Positions 45,790-57,479 of a stretch of 64,000 nt of DNA are shown here, one piece after another. Each line of letters opens with the position of its first letter. Positions within the stretch are counted from its first letter, which is position 1. The position numbers and the translations under genes are program-made. Under the pieces are notes generated by a model. That model was not told the DNA's origin. It did no database searches and worked only from the letters and a program-made list of their open reading frames with translations. The DNA comes from Humulus lupulus (lineage: Eukaryota > Streptophyta > Magnoliopsida > Rosales > Cannabaceae): positions 159,141,858 through 159,205,857 of the forward strand of contig NC_084794.1 of assembly GCF_963169125.1 (NCBI RefSeq). Reading direction: 5' to 3'.

Positions 45790-46963
45790 AAAAATATGCC
45801 CCCCCTCGCAATGCCCAGGGTCTTGGTATTTATAGGGAGAGGATACCAGATGGCTGAGCGGCCTGACATGTACATTCACCCTGCAGAGCTCTCCAATAGG
45901 GTTGATCAATCTTGCCCTTGCCTTTACCTGCACCACGCAGCACCCGTAAGCCGAGGCCCAGCAAGAAAACAACATACATAGCATATACAATATTATCAAA
46001 CAAATATTCTAGTAAGCATGTTCAAATGTTCAATCCATAGCATATAAGCATACTTCAAGGTACAAATAACCTCATCTATACTTAGATTATGCAACAAACT
46101 CATCAATCACATTCATAGCCAAATATAATAATCAATTAACTCAAATGCTAGGGCCGACACCTTAGGTCGCACCCTCTGTTTAACCCACTGACTCCGGCCC
46201 GCTTAAACCGAGCTCAGTGCATAATAAGCTGTCCTCGGATACCAGTGTCCGAGCCGTACCAATTGCACAAGTTAACCATGGCACGCTTAGGCCGTTGGTT
46301 TACAATTTACATGGCATAATACCATTCTTTCGATCATATGTATCAGGGAGCCCTTAGTCCCATTAAAATATTCAACCGGGTGTAGTTTTCTTACCTTTTG
46401 CTTCTAGATGTACTAGTTACGGGCGATACTCCTTGAGCGCGATCCGATCCCCGAGTCCTAGCTTAGCACCTAGTCACAACCATGATGAAGGATACCATTA
46501 ACAATCTTAAATGAGTTTCTAAACCAAGTTCTAGTCCCCGGAACATTGAACTTCACCAAATATGGTAAAAGACTCAATCCCAAGCACCTTAGGTTAAATT
46601 CCCAAGCTTAAAATCTCAAAATCCCAAAATCCCTTAAGGGCCCCGGCATAGGCCATCCATGCTGCGGCATGGACCCAAACAGAGCCCACTTAAAGCACAA
46701 AATAGGTAAGGGTCGCGACATTCCTTAGGCCATGCCGCGGCCCGCCCTCCTTCCTCAGCACAACTCAACTTCCAAGAGCCGCGGCTCACCAAGAACTATG
46801 TTGCAGTCCGACCCCTTCGAACCCAGAAAAACCACCATTTTTAACTCCCAAACCTCATGCAAACTCACTCAAAACCACCCCAAATCCACAACTCAATTAT
46901 CCAAAGACTTCCCCCAAGATTCCAACAACTCAACCCAGCTGAATACTAGGCTGGAAACCCATC

Positions 46964-47627
46964 TGATGAGGACACCAAGACTAAAGATCCAAGTCTAGTT
47001 CCAGTTGGTCTGGTGACGAGGGCGCGAGCCAAAAGACTCAGTTTAGGAGCTTGATGAGTCTTATTGTATTTTGTCATCTTGTATTTTTATTTAGTCTTTG
47101 TTTATTTTTGTGAAAAGTCAAACACTTGACTTGTGTGAGTCCAAGAGTCATTTTTCTTTATTTTTTCGGTTTTCATTAGGAAGACAAAAGGCTTGTCTTT
47201 ATTTTTTTCAGTTTTCATTAGGAAGACAAAAGGCTTGTCTTTATTTTTCGGTTTTCATTAGGAAGACAAAAGGTTGTCTTTAATTTTTGGTTTTTAGGAA
47301 GACAAAAGGGGCTTGTCTTGATGTAATATTTGGCTATATAAGGCCTTGAAAACATTTGGAAAAATCAGATTTTGATGAAATGAAAATTGAGAGGTTTTCT
47401 TCTTGAGTTCTTGAAGAGACTATTCGAACTTATCAAGGGTATTCCTTGTGGCGTTCAATCCGACTTATCAAACGGATTCCCATCCCCGTTTGTGGCGTCT
47501 TCCTCATACCAAGGTTCGTGCTTGGCTAAGCCTTGGGTTGCGGTTCTTCATTCCAATTTCGTGTGTTCTTGGTGGCTACCATATTTGGTGTCGGGTTTCA
47601 CCACAATCGTTGGTGTGGTTCGTATTA
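46964..47627 (+). repeat. 5' LTR of A4
   Basis: 664 bp. Contains TATATAAGG at 47335-47343 as a likely TATA box and tandem repeats at 47162-47320. Confidence 0.93.
47162..47320 (+). repeat. Tandem hairpin-forming repeats in the A4 LTR
   Basis: Four units of about 40 bp share TTTTCATTAGGAAGACAAAA followed by GGCTTGTCTTTA. Each contains AAGACAA and TTGTCTT separated by 4-5 bases, so each can form a small stem. Counterparts exist in A1, A2 and A3. Confidence 0.85.
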
Positions 47628-47629
47628 GT

Positions 47630-47641
47630 TGGTATCAGAGC
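47630..47641 (+). other. Primer binding site of A4
   Basis: TGGTATCAGAGC matches the complement of the initiator Met-tRNA 3' end over 12 bases, two bases after the LTR end. Confidence 0.88.
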
Positions 47642-48768
47642 TTAGGAACATCCGGTTTGGCCTATCCTTTCCTTTGTGTTTTTTTTTTTCTATTCAATTC
47701 GTGTTCTAATATTAGGGTTTCTGAAATAAAAAAAAAAAAAATCAATTCGTGTTCCTATATTCAATTCGTGTTCATCTAGTCGTGTTTTTCTATTCTAGAG
47801 CTTGTTAATTTCCTTGTTTCAATTGTTTCCTTGTTTCCCTTATTTGTTGTGAAATCCGAAACTCTTCTAGAGCTTGTTGAAATCTTGAATTAGGGTTCTT
47901 AACGTGAATTAGGGCTTTGAGTTTTTCTCTTGTTCTAATTGTGGAATCTGAATTTTCATTGAGTTTCTCTTGCTGTTTTGTTTTGAAATCCGAATTTTTC
48001 CTTGGGATTCTCTTGTTCTTGTTGTGAAATCCGAAATTGGTATTGATAATTCCCTTGTTTCAATTGTGTCCCTGGTTTCAATTGGTTCCTTTATTTGTTG
48101 TGGAATCCGAGACTGTTATAGTGCCACAAATTATTTTGGTTTTGATCTTATTGGTTGAATCACAGATTGGATTTTGGGAATATTGGTTTTCTGTTATTGG
48201 GAGTGTTCTTGAATCTGTTATAGTACCGCAGTTTGCTTGGTTTTCGGATTGGTTCTTTGGTGTTCAAAATTTTTCTTTTCAAAAATTGAGTATCTGGGTT
48301 ATCAAATTTGAGAGATAAAAAAAACAAAAAGGAAGAAAGAAAAGGAAATTTCAAGGGGATCCGAACTCTAAAAAAAAAAAAAAAAGTCTGGAAACCCCTC
48401 TTAAAATTTTTTGTTCTATTCTTGTTCCTTATGGTCTAGAGGCCTTTTGGCCAAAACCCCACACAAGTGTTCCAAAAATCCTCATTTTTCATCATTTTCA
48501 CCAGTTTTCATCGGTGTTCGTTTGGTTTGTTTGGTTGGATTTGCTGCTTGAATACTCCATATTACCGTTGGATTAGTTTTGAAAGAACTTAAAGAAGAAT
48601 ACGAGTGGAAAAAGGCAGAGGTGTGAGCCTATTTGAGGGTAAAAACCATTGAAATTGAGTGAAACACGAGGGGATTTGAGTGAAAATATTGTTCGAGCGA
48701 AACACGTGAGGGAGTGTGGTGAGGTCTTTTCTCCATATTATTCTAACCTTATTTTGCAGATTTCCATC
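47642..48768 (+). other. Leader of A4
   Basis: AT-rich untranslated region with several TGAAATCCGAA-type repeat units (about 47850-48110), related to the A1 leader minisatellite on the opposite strand. No gene is supported. The end GTGAGGGAGTGTGGTGAGG just before gag is shared with A7. Confidence 0.7.
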
Positions 48769-51012
48769 ATGGCACAAAATCCAGAGAAAAATGCAAGCAA
48801 TGATATTCCGCCACCTGAGGTTCCGAATCTACAAATGCAAGCATTAATTGGGGAGATGCGAAGGATGATGAGGGCGGAGTGTGAACAGATACATGAGAGG
48901 TTGGATAGGGTAGAAGAGGGAACGCAATGGAGGGCTCGGAGGAATAGGGTGCAACAACGGGATGTTGAGGGTGAAAGAGAGTTTGAAGGGGAAGATTTAG
49001 AGGAAGAGTATGATAGGATGTCAGAGGGTAATTATAGGAGGTATGGCCGGGCTAGAGAAGGTAGGAACTGGGTAGATAATAATTTGGGAAATATCAAAAT
49101 GAGAATCCCTGCATTTCAAGGGAAGAGTGATCCTGAAGCATACCTTGAGTGGGAGAAGAAGATGGAGTTGGTTTTCGATTGTCACAACTACTCTGACATG
49201 AAGAAGGTAAAACTAGCTGCCATTGAATTTACTGATTATGCTATTGTTTGGTGGGATCAGTTGTGCATCAACAGGAGGCGAAATGGAGATCGTGCCATTG
49301 ACACTTGGGAGGCTATGAAGAGGGTGATGAGGCGGCGGTTTGTACCATCTCATTATTATCAAGATCTATACCTTAAGTTGCAGGGTCTTCGTCAAGGTTC
49401 CAAGAGTGTTGATGAGTATTACAAGGAGATGGAGATGGCTATGATTAGAGCCAATGTGGAAGAGGATCGGGAGGCAACAATGGCAAGGTTTTTGAATGGG
49501 TTGAACCGAGAGATTGCTAATCCAATTTAGCTACACCATTATGTGGAATTGGAAGATTTGGTGCATATGGCAATCAAAGTTAAGAGGCAGCTCAAGAGGG
49601 GTAGTACAAGTTCAAAGCCAAGACCAAGCCCACACAATTCAAGTGCAACCCCTTGGCGGTCGAACTATCCAAAGAAGGAAGAAGACCAACCTACTTCATC
49701 CTTTACACCAAAACCAGCCACGACCCCTCAAGGTAAAACAGCCCCTACTTCGTCCCGTTCTAGTGAGATAAAGTGTTTCAAATGTCAGGGGCGAGGACAC
49801 ATAGCTAGCCAATGTCCAAACAAGAGAGTTATGGATATTCGAGAAAGTGGCGAGCTGGATTCTGAAGATGAAGATGATCTTGCTGACATGCCACCATTGG
49901 AAGATGCTTCTATCGATGATATAGAGTATGGGCCAGAATCTAGTGAAATGCTTGCACTAGTCACAAGACGAGCCTTAAACTTGCAAGCAAAAGAAGAGGA
50001 AGAAGAGGTGCAGCGAGAGAACATCTTTCACACTCGTTGTCATGTGAAAGACAAGGTATGCAGTGTTATTATTGATGGTGTTAGTTGCACTAACATTGCT
50101 AGTTCTTCCATGGTTGAAAAGCTGGGGCTCCCAACGCTTAAACATCCTTGTCCATACAAGTTGCAGTGGTTGAATGATAGTGGTGAAGTGAGGGTTACAA
50201 AATAGGTGCTGGTATCATTTCGAATTGGCAAGTATGAGGATGAGGTATTGTGCGATGTGGTTCCCATGCAAGCTGGACACCTCCTTCTAGGAAGGCCTTG
50301 GATATTTGATCGGAAAGTCCAGCATGATGGCTTCACCAACAAGTACTCATTCACGTTCCGTCAACGAACAACCACTCTAGCTCCATTGACGCCAAAGCAA
50401 GTATATGAAGACCAAGTGAGGTTGCAAAAATTGAGTGATAAAAAAATATTGAGTGAGCAAAAGAAGGAGAGTGAAAAGACGAATGAGAGTGAGAAAAAAG
50501 AAAGAGAAAGAGAGAAAAGGGTCGAATCAAGTGAGAGAGAAAAGAAAGAGAAGAGTTCGATCAATGAGGGAAAATTAGAGAGAAAACAAAATAATTTTTA
50601 TGCAAAAAAAAGTGAGGTTAAGGAGGCTCTTTTAAACACTAACCAACTTGATGCTAACAAGGGTCGTCACAAGCAGGTTTTTGACCCCAGTGATTGGGTA
50701 TGGGTACACATGAGGAAAGAGCGATTCCCAGCACAAAGACGTTCCAAATTGCTACCTCAAGGAGATGGTCCATTTCAAGTGCTAGAAAGGATCAATGACA
50801 ATGCCTACAGACTCGATTTACCAGGTGAGTATACTGTTAGTGCTACTTTTAATGTTTCTGATTTGAGTCCTTTTGATGCAGGTGAAGATTTGAGGACAAA
50901 TCCTTCTCAAGAGGGGGGGAATGACGAGGACACCAAGACTAAAGATCCAAGTCTAGTTCCAGTTGGTCTGGTGACGAGGGCGCGAGCCAAAAGACTCAGT
51001 TTAGGAGCTTGA
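48769..51012 (+). pseudogene. A4 gag-protease-integrase C-terminus polyprotein, two TAG stops
   Basis: The start ATG at 48769 gives MAQNPEKN. One frame runs 748 codons to TGA at 51010-51012, with TAG at 49528-49530 (a Glu codon in A7) and at 50203-50205 (Gln in A1, A2 and A7). Domains: gag core ([12 protein letters not shown], about 49248; [15 protein letters not shown], about 49355), zinc knuckle CFKCQGRGHIASQC (49776-49817), protease region with IIDGVSC (about 50068) where relatives have IIDGGSC, GRPWIFDRKVQHDGF, a Lys/Glu/Ser-rich stretch, then [20 protein letters not shown] (about 50690-50750) and the integrase C-terminal [15 protein letters not shown]. The last 30 codons (DEDTK... TRARAKRLSLGA) lie inside the 3' LTR. 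A non-autonomous element product, probably no longer functional. Confidence 0.9.
50909..50921 (+). other. Polypurine tract of A4, translated as part of the polyprotein
   Basis: AAGAGGGGGGGAA directly abuts the LTR start TGACGAGG. It is also coding (QEGGN), so the frame crosses tract and LTR. The same tract precedes the LTR in A2, A5 and A7. Confidence 0.85.
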
Positions 51013-51584
51013 TGAGTCTTATTGTATTTTTTCATCTTGTATTTTTATTTAATCTTTGTTTATTTTTGTGAAAAGTCAAACACTTGACTTGTGTGAGTCC
51101 AAGAATCCTTTTTCTTTATTTTTTCGGTTTTCATTAGGAAGACAAAAGGCTTGTCTTTATTTGTTTCGGTTTTCATTAGGAAGACAAAAGGCTTGTCTTT
51201 ATTTTTCGGTTTTCATTAGGAAGACAAAAGGTTGTCTTTAATTTTCGGTTTTTAGGAAGACAAAGGGGCTTGTCTTGATGTAATATTCGGCTATATAAGG
51301 CCTTGAAAACATTTGGAAAAATCAGATTTTGATGAAATGAAAATTGAGAGGTTTTCTTCTTGAGTTCTTGAAGAGACTATTCGAACTTATCAAGGGTATC
51401 CCTTGTGGCATTCAATCCGACTTATCAAACGGATTCCCATCCCCGTTTGTGGCGTCTTCCTCATACCAAGGTTCGTGCTTGGCTAAGCATTGGGCCGCGG
51501 TTCTTCATTCCAATTTCGTGTGTTCTTGGTGGCTGCCATATTTGGTGTCGGGTTTCACCACAATCGTTGGTGTGGTTCGTATCA
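50922..51584 (+). repeat. 3' LTR of A4
   Basis: 663 bp, begins TGACGAGG, ends GTTCGTATCA, followed by the CCATC duplication. TATATAAGG near 51292. Confidence 0.94.
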
Positions 51585-52504
51585 CCATCAAAGACCCATT
51601 TCAATTACTGAAAACTTCCTAACTTAAAAACACAAAACCCAGCCATGGAAACTCTAAAATTCAACCATCAAACTTTGAATTGAACCTTACCTCAATTATA
51701 GAATCGTTTCTCCAAGGACCCCCTAGCCTGTCTTCAGAGTTTCAAGCCTCACACTCCACCATAAATATCAAAATCACAGCTATCAAAAACTCAGCCATTT
51801 TTCTTAAAGTTCCTAACCACAGAACGAAAATCAATGCTTACCTTGGCTCTAATTCAGTCCTTGTTAGTACTTGAGCTCAACCTCTAATTCAGCCCTTTAA
51901 TTCCTCAAAGATTCAGCTTGATTCCAGTAATTCCTCCTCAAATTTCAGTGTTGTTCTTCCTTAGGAGAGAGAGGAGAGAGAAAGAGCTAAGAGAGGGTCG
52001 GTTTAATTTCTGTGTCTAGTATTTTCTAAGTCTTTCCAAGTATATCCTTAGGTTATTAGACTAATCCCAAAGCTCGGGGTGCCGGAAACATCCCCGAGGG
52101 CAAAACGGTAAAATCCCCTAATAATCCTGCCTAGACATCCTAACCTCAAATATATATCCAATTATTTATTTCCATCACCCGATAGTCTAAATCACTACCC
52201 AATACCTAATATTTCCCCTGACTTGTCCAAAGTCAATTATAGTGCCCCGTTGTGACTTTTCTCGCTATCTAGCCCTAGGATTGCCTCGAGTCGCCGGCTA
52301 GAGAGTTATCCACATAATAATGTGGTTCTCACATATAATACATACATATATTTCACATCATATAATATCATCAATTATCACATGCTCACTATTAATCATG
52401 TAATTACGCATTTAAATCAACAAAATTCATTCTAATCCCAATTATGCCCTCCTGGCACACTAATCAAGGCCCTTAAGCCTTATTAGTGATTTTGGGTCGT
52501 TACA

Positions 52505-52983
52505 GCTTTTCTTTCCCTTTACCTGCACCACATAGCACCCATGAACCAAGGCCCAGCAAGAAAACACAATTAAGCATGATATAATATCAACAATGATCAT
52601 AATAATCATTCAGGACTATCAGTCCAAACAAATAGGTGACAGTCACAAAGGTCACTAAGTTGGGTCCAGTGCCCCCTTGTGACGATAGGGTCATCGGGGC
52701 ATAATATATAAGTGAACTTTTATTAGTTCGAACATGATAGGTGCATGGTGACTAGTCACCAACATAACCTTCCTCATGACCTTAGATTCATAACCCTCGA
52801 ACAACGTTCCCTAGCCATGTGACAACCAGTCACCTGGGCCTTTGGCCCTGGATCTAATAACTAGTCTTAGACTAGCCAAGCGCTTATAGGTTCATCGACC
52901 TTAGGGTCGGTCCAGCGTTAATGCCTTAGAGCCATTCAATGATGATATCGATTAGATCTAATCTTCATTTGGCCTTGGATTCA
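52505..52983 (-). repeat. Tekay-like LTR fragment (T6), reversed
   Basis: The opening TTTACCTGCACCACATAGCA and GGCCCAGCAAGAAAACA match, on the minus strand, the region near the right end of T2 (about 10205-10245). The rest has direct and inverted GGTGACTAGTCACC-type motifs (about 52738-52830) and no coding. It abuts A5 at 52984. Confidence 0.6.
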
Positions 52984-53002
52984 TGAAGATGATCTTGCTG
53001 AC

Positions 53003-54131
53003 ATGCCACCATTGGAAGATGCTTCTATCGATGATGAAGAGTATGGGCCAGAATCTAGTGAAATGCTTGCACTAGTCACAAGACGAGCCTTAAACTTGCA
53101 AGCAAAAGAAGAGGAAGAAGAGGTGCAGCGAGAGAACATCTTTCACACTCGTTGTCATGTGAAAGACAAGGTATGCAGTGTTATTATTGATGGTGGTAGT
53201 TGCACTAACGTTGCTAGTTCTTCCATGGTTGAAAAGCTGGGGCTCCCAACGCTTAAACATCCTTGTCCATACAAGTTGCAGTGGTTGAATGATAGTGGTG
53301 AAGTGAGGGTTACAAAATAGGTGCTGGTATCATTTCGAATTGGCAAGTATGAGGATGAGGTATTGTGCGATGTGGTTCCCATGCAAGCTGGACACCTCCT
53401 TCTAGGAAGGCCTTGGATATTTGATCGGCAAGTCCAGCATGATGGCTTCACCAACAAGTACTCATTCACGTTCCGTCAACGAACAACCACTCTAGCTCCA
53501 TTGACGCCAAAGCAAGTATATGAAGACCAAGTGAGGTTGCAAAAATTGAGAGATCAAAAAATATTGAGTGAGCAAAAGAAGGAGAGTGAAAAGACGAATG
53601 AGAGTGAGAAAAAAGAGAGACAAAGAGAGAAAAGGGTCGAATCAAGTGAGAGAGAAAAGAAAGAGAAGAGTTCGATCAATGAGGGAAAATTAGAGAGAAA
53701 ACAAAATAATTTTTATGCAAAAAAAAGTGAGGTTAAGGAGGCTCTTTTAAACACTAACCAACTTGATGCTAACAAGGGTCGTCACAAGCAGGTTTTTGAC
53801 CCTGGTGATTGGGTATGGGTACACATGAGGAAAGAGCGATTCCCAGCACAAAGACGTTCCAAATTGCTACCTCGAGGAGATGGTCCATTTCAAGTGCTAG
53901 AAAGAATCACTGTCAATGCCTACAAACTCGATTTACCAGGTGAGTATACTGTTAGTGCTACTTTTTAATGTTTCTGATTTGAGTCCTTTTGATGCAGGTG
54001 AAGATTTGAGGACAAATCCTTCTCAAGAGGGGGGGAATGATGAGGACACCAAGAGTAAAGATCCAAGTCTAGTTCCAGTTGGTCTGGTGACGAGGGCGCG
54101 AGCCAAAATACTCAGTTTAGGAGCTTCATGA
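53003..54131 (+). pseudogene. A5 protease / integrase C-terminal fusion
   Basis: Same fusion as A2 and A4. It has an intact IIDGGSCTNVAS (about 53185-53220), a TAG at 53318-53320 at the same codon as the second A4 stop, and an extra T in the run at about 53961-53966 that shifts the frame just before [12 protein letters not shown]. The continuing tail (TRARAKILSLGAS) is in another frame and ends at 54131. Confidence 0.88.
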
Positions 54132-54604
54132 GTCTTATTGTATTTGTCATTTTAATTTATTTACGTTATTGTTGTTATACTTTTGTGAGCTGAAGAGTTG
54201 TGTGAGCCGAAAGGTCTTGTTTTGTGAGCTGAAGAGTTGTGTGAGCCGAAAGGTCTTGTTTATGGTGCTTTCATTAGGAAGACCAAGGGTCTTGTTTTCA
54301 TGTAATTTTCGTCCTTATAAGGACTGCCAAAACAATGTGAAAGGGTAGATTATGTTGAATGAAATTGTGAGTTTATTTCTTCTTGAGTTCTTGAAGAAAC
54401 TTTTGAACTTATCAAGGAGATTCCTTGTGGCGTTCATCCTGACTTATCAAACGGATTCTATCCCCGTTTGTGGCGTCTTCCTCATACCAAGGTTCGTGCT
54501 TGGCTAAGCATTGGGTCGCGGTTCCATTCCAATCTCGTATGTTCTTGGTGGCTGTTCCATATTTGGTGTCGGGTTTCATCACAATGTTGGTGTGGTTCGT
54601 ATCA
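54039..54604 (+). repeat. 3' LTR of A5
   Basis: 566 bp from TGATGAGG to GTTCGTATCA. It follows the AGAGGGGGGGAA tract. Confidence 0.88.
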
Positions 54605-55557
54605 AAACATGGTTGGCTTCTGAATCTAAAACCCAGGATGACATATCGTCTTCTACTATACAAGCTTCAAGTACAAGCAAATCAAATAAACCTTTCTTTC
54701 TTAGCTCAGCAAGATACTTTTTACAGTTTCTCATCCAGTGAACTTCAACTCCACATTGGAAACACTTTCCCTTAGGTTACTTCTTTTTAGAGTTATTGTC
54801 ATTCTTGTTCTCCTTGGCTTTAGGTGCCTTCTTTCCTTTCTTGGACTACTTGCCCTTACTCTTTTCCTTGTAATTGTTCTTTTTCCTCTTCTTGGTTTTA
54901 TCCTCAGAGGGTGCAGGTTTCTCCTCAGTCACATTTGCCTCTGCCTCTTTTGTAATGGTTTTGTTAAGAGACTCAAATGTCTGCAATTCATTCAACAACT
55001 GGGTCATGTTGAACTCCAACTCATTCATAATATAGTTGATTGTGAATGCAGAGAAATCAGGAGTGATTGATTCAAGTATGATGCTTACTTGTGTACGCTC
55101 ATCAATGATAGCTCCATGTATTTCTTCTTCATGCATCACGTTAATTATGCTCAAGACATGTTCACGCACAAGAAAACCCTTCTTCATCTTAGTAGTCATG
55201 TAGGTTGTAGTAACCTCATCACTGCTTTGATCAAATTGCTGCAAACATGGCCTGAAGAGATTCCATTATCTTAAAAGCAGTCTCCATGGGTTCATGCTTT
55301 GTTCTCAGAACATCATTCATGCTCAGAAGCAGGTAACACTTATATCCTTATTATTTGATAGAATCCAAGCATCATATTTGTCCCGAAAGTTTTTCGGGAC
55401 ATTAGGAGTGGGATCTCCAAGACATTCCTCAATTAGGACAAATTTATGACTCACAGATTAATATCAAATTTAGATTCGATTTCCATCTTATAAAATTATC
55501 ACCATTAAATTTTTCAAGTGATAATAATGTAGTAATAGGATTGCCACCGTTCGACAT
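54605..55557 (-). pseudogene. Ty1/copia gag and protease start, remnant
   Basis: On the minus strand the text begins MSNGGNPITTLLSLEKFNGD near 55557, a typical copia gag start. A longer open block follows at 55244-54846 (MQQFDQSSDEVTTTYMTTKM, NELEFNMTQLLNELQTFE, Lys-rich end). Then comes a zinc knuckle CFQCGVEVHWMRNC (about 54763-54722) and the protease motif WVLDSEANHV (about 54640-54610), where working copies have D-S-G. Sequence is cut there by A5. Stops at about 55480-55250 and at 54846 show decay. Confidence 0.8.
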
Positions 55558-57479
55558 TACTAAAAGAAATAAAATACAAGAATGTTATGATTTGAAAATG
55601 TCAATAATTTGGAAAGTACATATGATCCATGAATGCAACAATTAAAACATATAAACTTAACAGTTACTATTCCACGATAAAACTACCCAACAAATAAAGT
55701 GCCACCTTAGGGTTGGTCAAATTAAATTCAGATAGCTTATAAGACAATCTTATCTTTATTATTTAAAACTTAAAATAACTCATATTTTCTCTTTTAAAAA
55801 TAAAGTAACGCTGATTTTGACAATATACAATTATCCACTACAAAAGCTTAATTGTATATTTGTAAGTGTAACTCATTATTTCGAAATTCATGACTTAACT
55901 TAGAGAGTGTTGCCTTAGGGTCGGTCAATCCTAAAATATATCACTATCCTATCTTCGTAAGAAATCAACCTTGGTATTAATATGTCTAGAAACCTTCCTT
56001 AGGGGAATAGAAACAAAGCCGCCTTGAGGCCCTATTCATATTTCACAGTGTTATACTAATAATGGAGACAATATGTCACATTGAGATGTTAACAGTCCCA
56101 CTTACTATTTTAGAATAAATAAGTTTATTAAAATAATCAATTAATTGTAAATTAATTACTAGTTTATTATTAACCCTATGAATGTAATTAATTACAAAAT
56201 ACATATAATTATAAAATAGCATGTTTCTACAATTAATGTGGTCTAAATAATTACCCATTACATTCATCTATTACTAAAACACTTTTTTAAAATAAAGTTG
56301 GCTATCTTAAAGGCTTATAATAACTATTGACTTTATTATGGTGTGATTTACAAAGTTTTAACTAATTTAAGACTTAGCAGTTTACATGCAATTGATTTCA
56401 CCAAAATAATTCATATAAACACTTACGACAATCCTAGATAATCATGTTTCTAAAAGATGCATGATTAATCAAAATTGTGTGGGGTTTCATGAATGGCATG
56501 TTATAATCTAATGCATGATCATGTTATCAATCAAACATTAATTAACATTTATTTAAATAAATATAATAAATAAATAAACAATAAATGATGAACCGAGTAC
56601 TGTTGGATATTTCTAAATTTTACAACCCTTGAAAAAATAGAAATTTAAACTACAAAGTGGGCTTCAGTTGTATAGAAGACTCCAAACTGCTTCTCTTCTC
56701 TTACAGGCCCATCTTCAAAATTCTTAGGAATCCATTAGGCCCAAATAATTCATTGAAAACAAATTTTCTAATTAATTTATTTAATAAAAACTAATGTTTA
56801 ATTAAATAACCCTTTTGTCGTCTTTCTAACTTAGTTGAATTTAAATAATTCAAATAATCAAATTCAAATAATTATTTAAATTTAAGATAAGAGAGCTTAA
56901 CCAACTAATATATATTTTATTTTTTTAATAAAAATAAAATAAGATAATTATCTTTTTAAATTCAAATAATTTAAAATTAGGTAAAACAGATAATTAGCAA
57001 AAAAATAGAATTTTGTTGGGCACCAAGAATGGTGCCCTAGGCTAGGGCCGGCGGAAAGGATAGGCCTCCAAGGGGCTCAGGCATGGCTATCGCAGGTGGT
57101 TGCAGGGATGAGGTGCACGAGGCTGATTGCAGAGGCAGGGGCACGCACGGGGTGCGCGGGCATGCCTTGGTGGCTAGACTGGAAGGTCTTGGTGTGCGTA
57201 GGTGGTTCGAGTCCTTTTTTCTTCTTGTGTCCAGAATTTTTCACATTCAAATTTGCAAAATAAAAATTACAAAAATTCCCATGCCCCATATGACACACAC
57301 AAGATCTAAGAAAATTTTACAATAAATTCCTATCCCAATAACATCGTATATATATATACTGATCCATCATTCAACCATACATTCAAAAAATATATCCATC
57401 AATTTAATATATATATATATCAACATACATATAAAAAATACAAGAAATCCACACATAATTTAATATATATATATGTAGC
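55558..57479. other. AT-rich sequence, probably leader and flank of the copia remnant
   Basis: About 1.9 kb, very AT-rich, with one GC-rich island at 57005-57210. I recognise no gene. A TGTTGGATATTT motif at about 56602 and a CCTTAGGGTCGGTCAA motif (55707 and 55913) look like repeat parts, but no matching partner ends were found. Confidence 0.4.

Larger units (their letters stand above)
46964..51584 (+). mobile_element. A4: complete family A non-autonomous retrotransposon, TSD CCATC
   Basis: 4,621 bp, with LTRs 46964-47627 and 50922-51584, flanked by CCATC at 46959-46963 and 51585-51589. Internal parts are a primer site (47630), leader, one polyprotein frame (48769-51012) and a polypurine tract (50909-50921). 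It lacks reverse transcriptase, RNase H and the integrase core, so it must depend on proteins from another element. LTRs differ by roughly 2-3% by eye, older than Tat-C. The 5' LTR ends TATTA in place of TATCA. Confidence 0.95.
45790..52504 (-). mobile_element. Reversed Tekay/Del-like LTR (T5), split by A4
   Basis: On the minus strand it starts TGTAACGACCCAAAATCAC (52504) and continues to about 45790, with A4 and its target duplication (46964-51589) inserted. Matches to T2 include the start block, the GC-rich GCCGCGG region (about 46640-46800), and the TGCTGGGCCTCGG...GGTGCAGGTAA block (about 45925-45970). The last few hundred bases of the LTR are missing on the left. Confidence 0.8.
52984..54604 (+). 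mobile_element. Family A copy A5, 5'-truncated
   Basis: Starts in the acidic segment after the zinc knuckle and runs through protease and the integrase C-terminal fusion into an LTR (54039-54604). Right of the LTR the sequence is a Ty1/copia protease-gag remnant. The LTR lacks the AAGACAA repeats of A4 but has a doubled GTGAGCTGAAGAGTTGTGTG block (54186-54260), the same LTR type as A6. Confidence 0.9.

Noticed and set aside
54846..55244. Functional 132-residue host protein on the minus strand
   Set aside because: Sequence pattern and the following zinc knuckle and WVLDSEANHV protease motif identify it as a decayed copia gag.
57083..57325. An 80-codon ORF in the GC-rich island of the copia flank
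   Set aside because: No recognisable domain, and it sits in repeat-like sequence. Length and composition are compatible with chance in a GC-rich patch.
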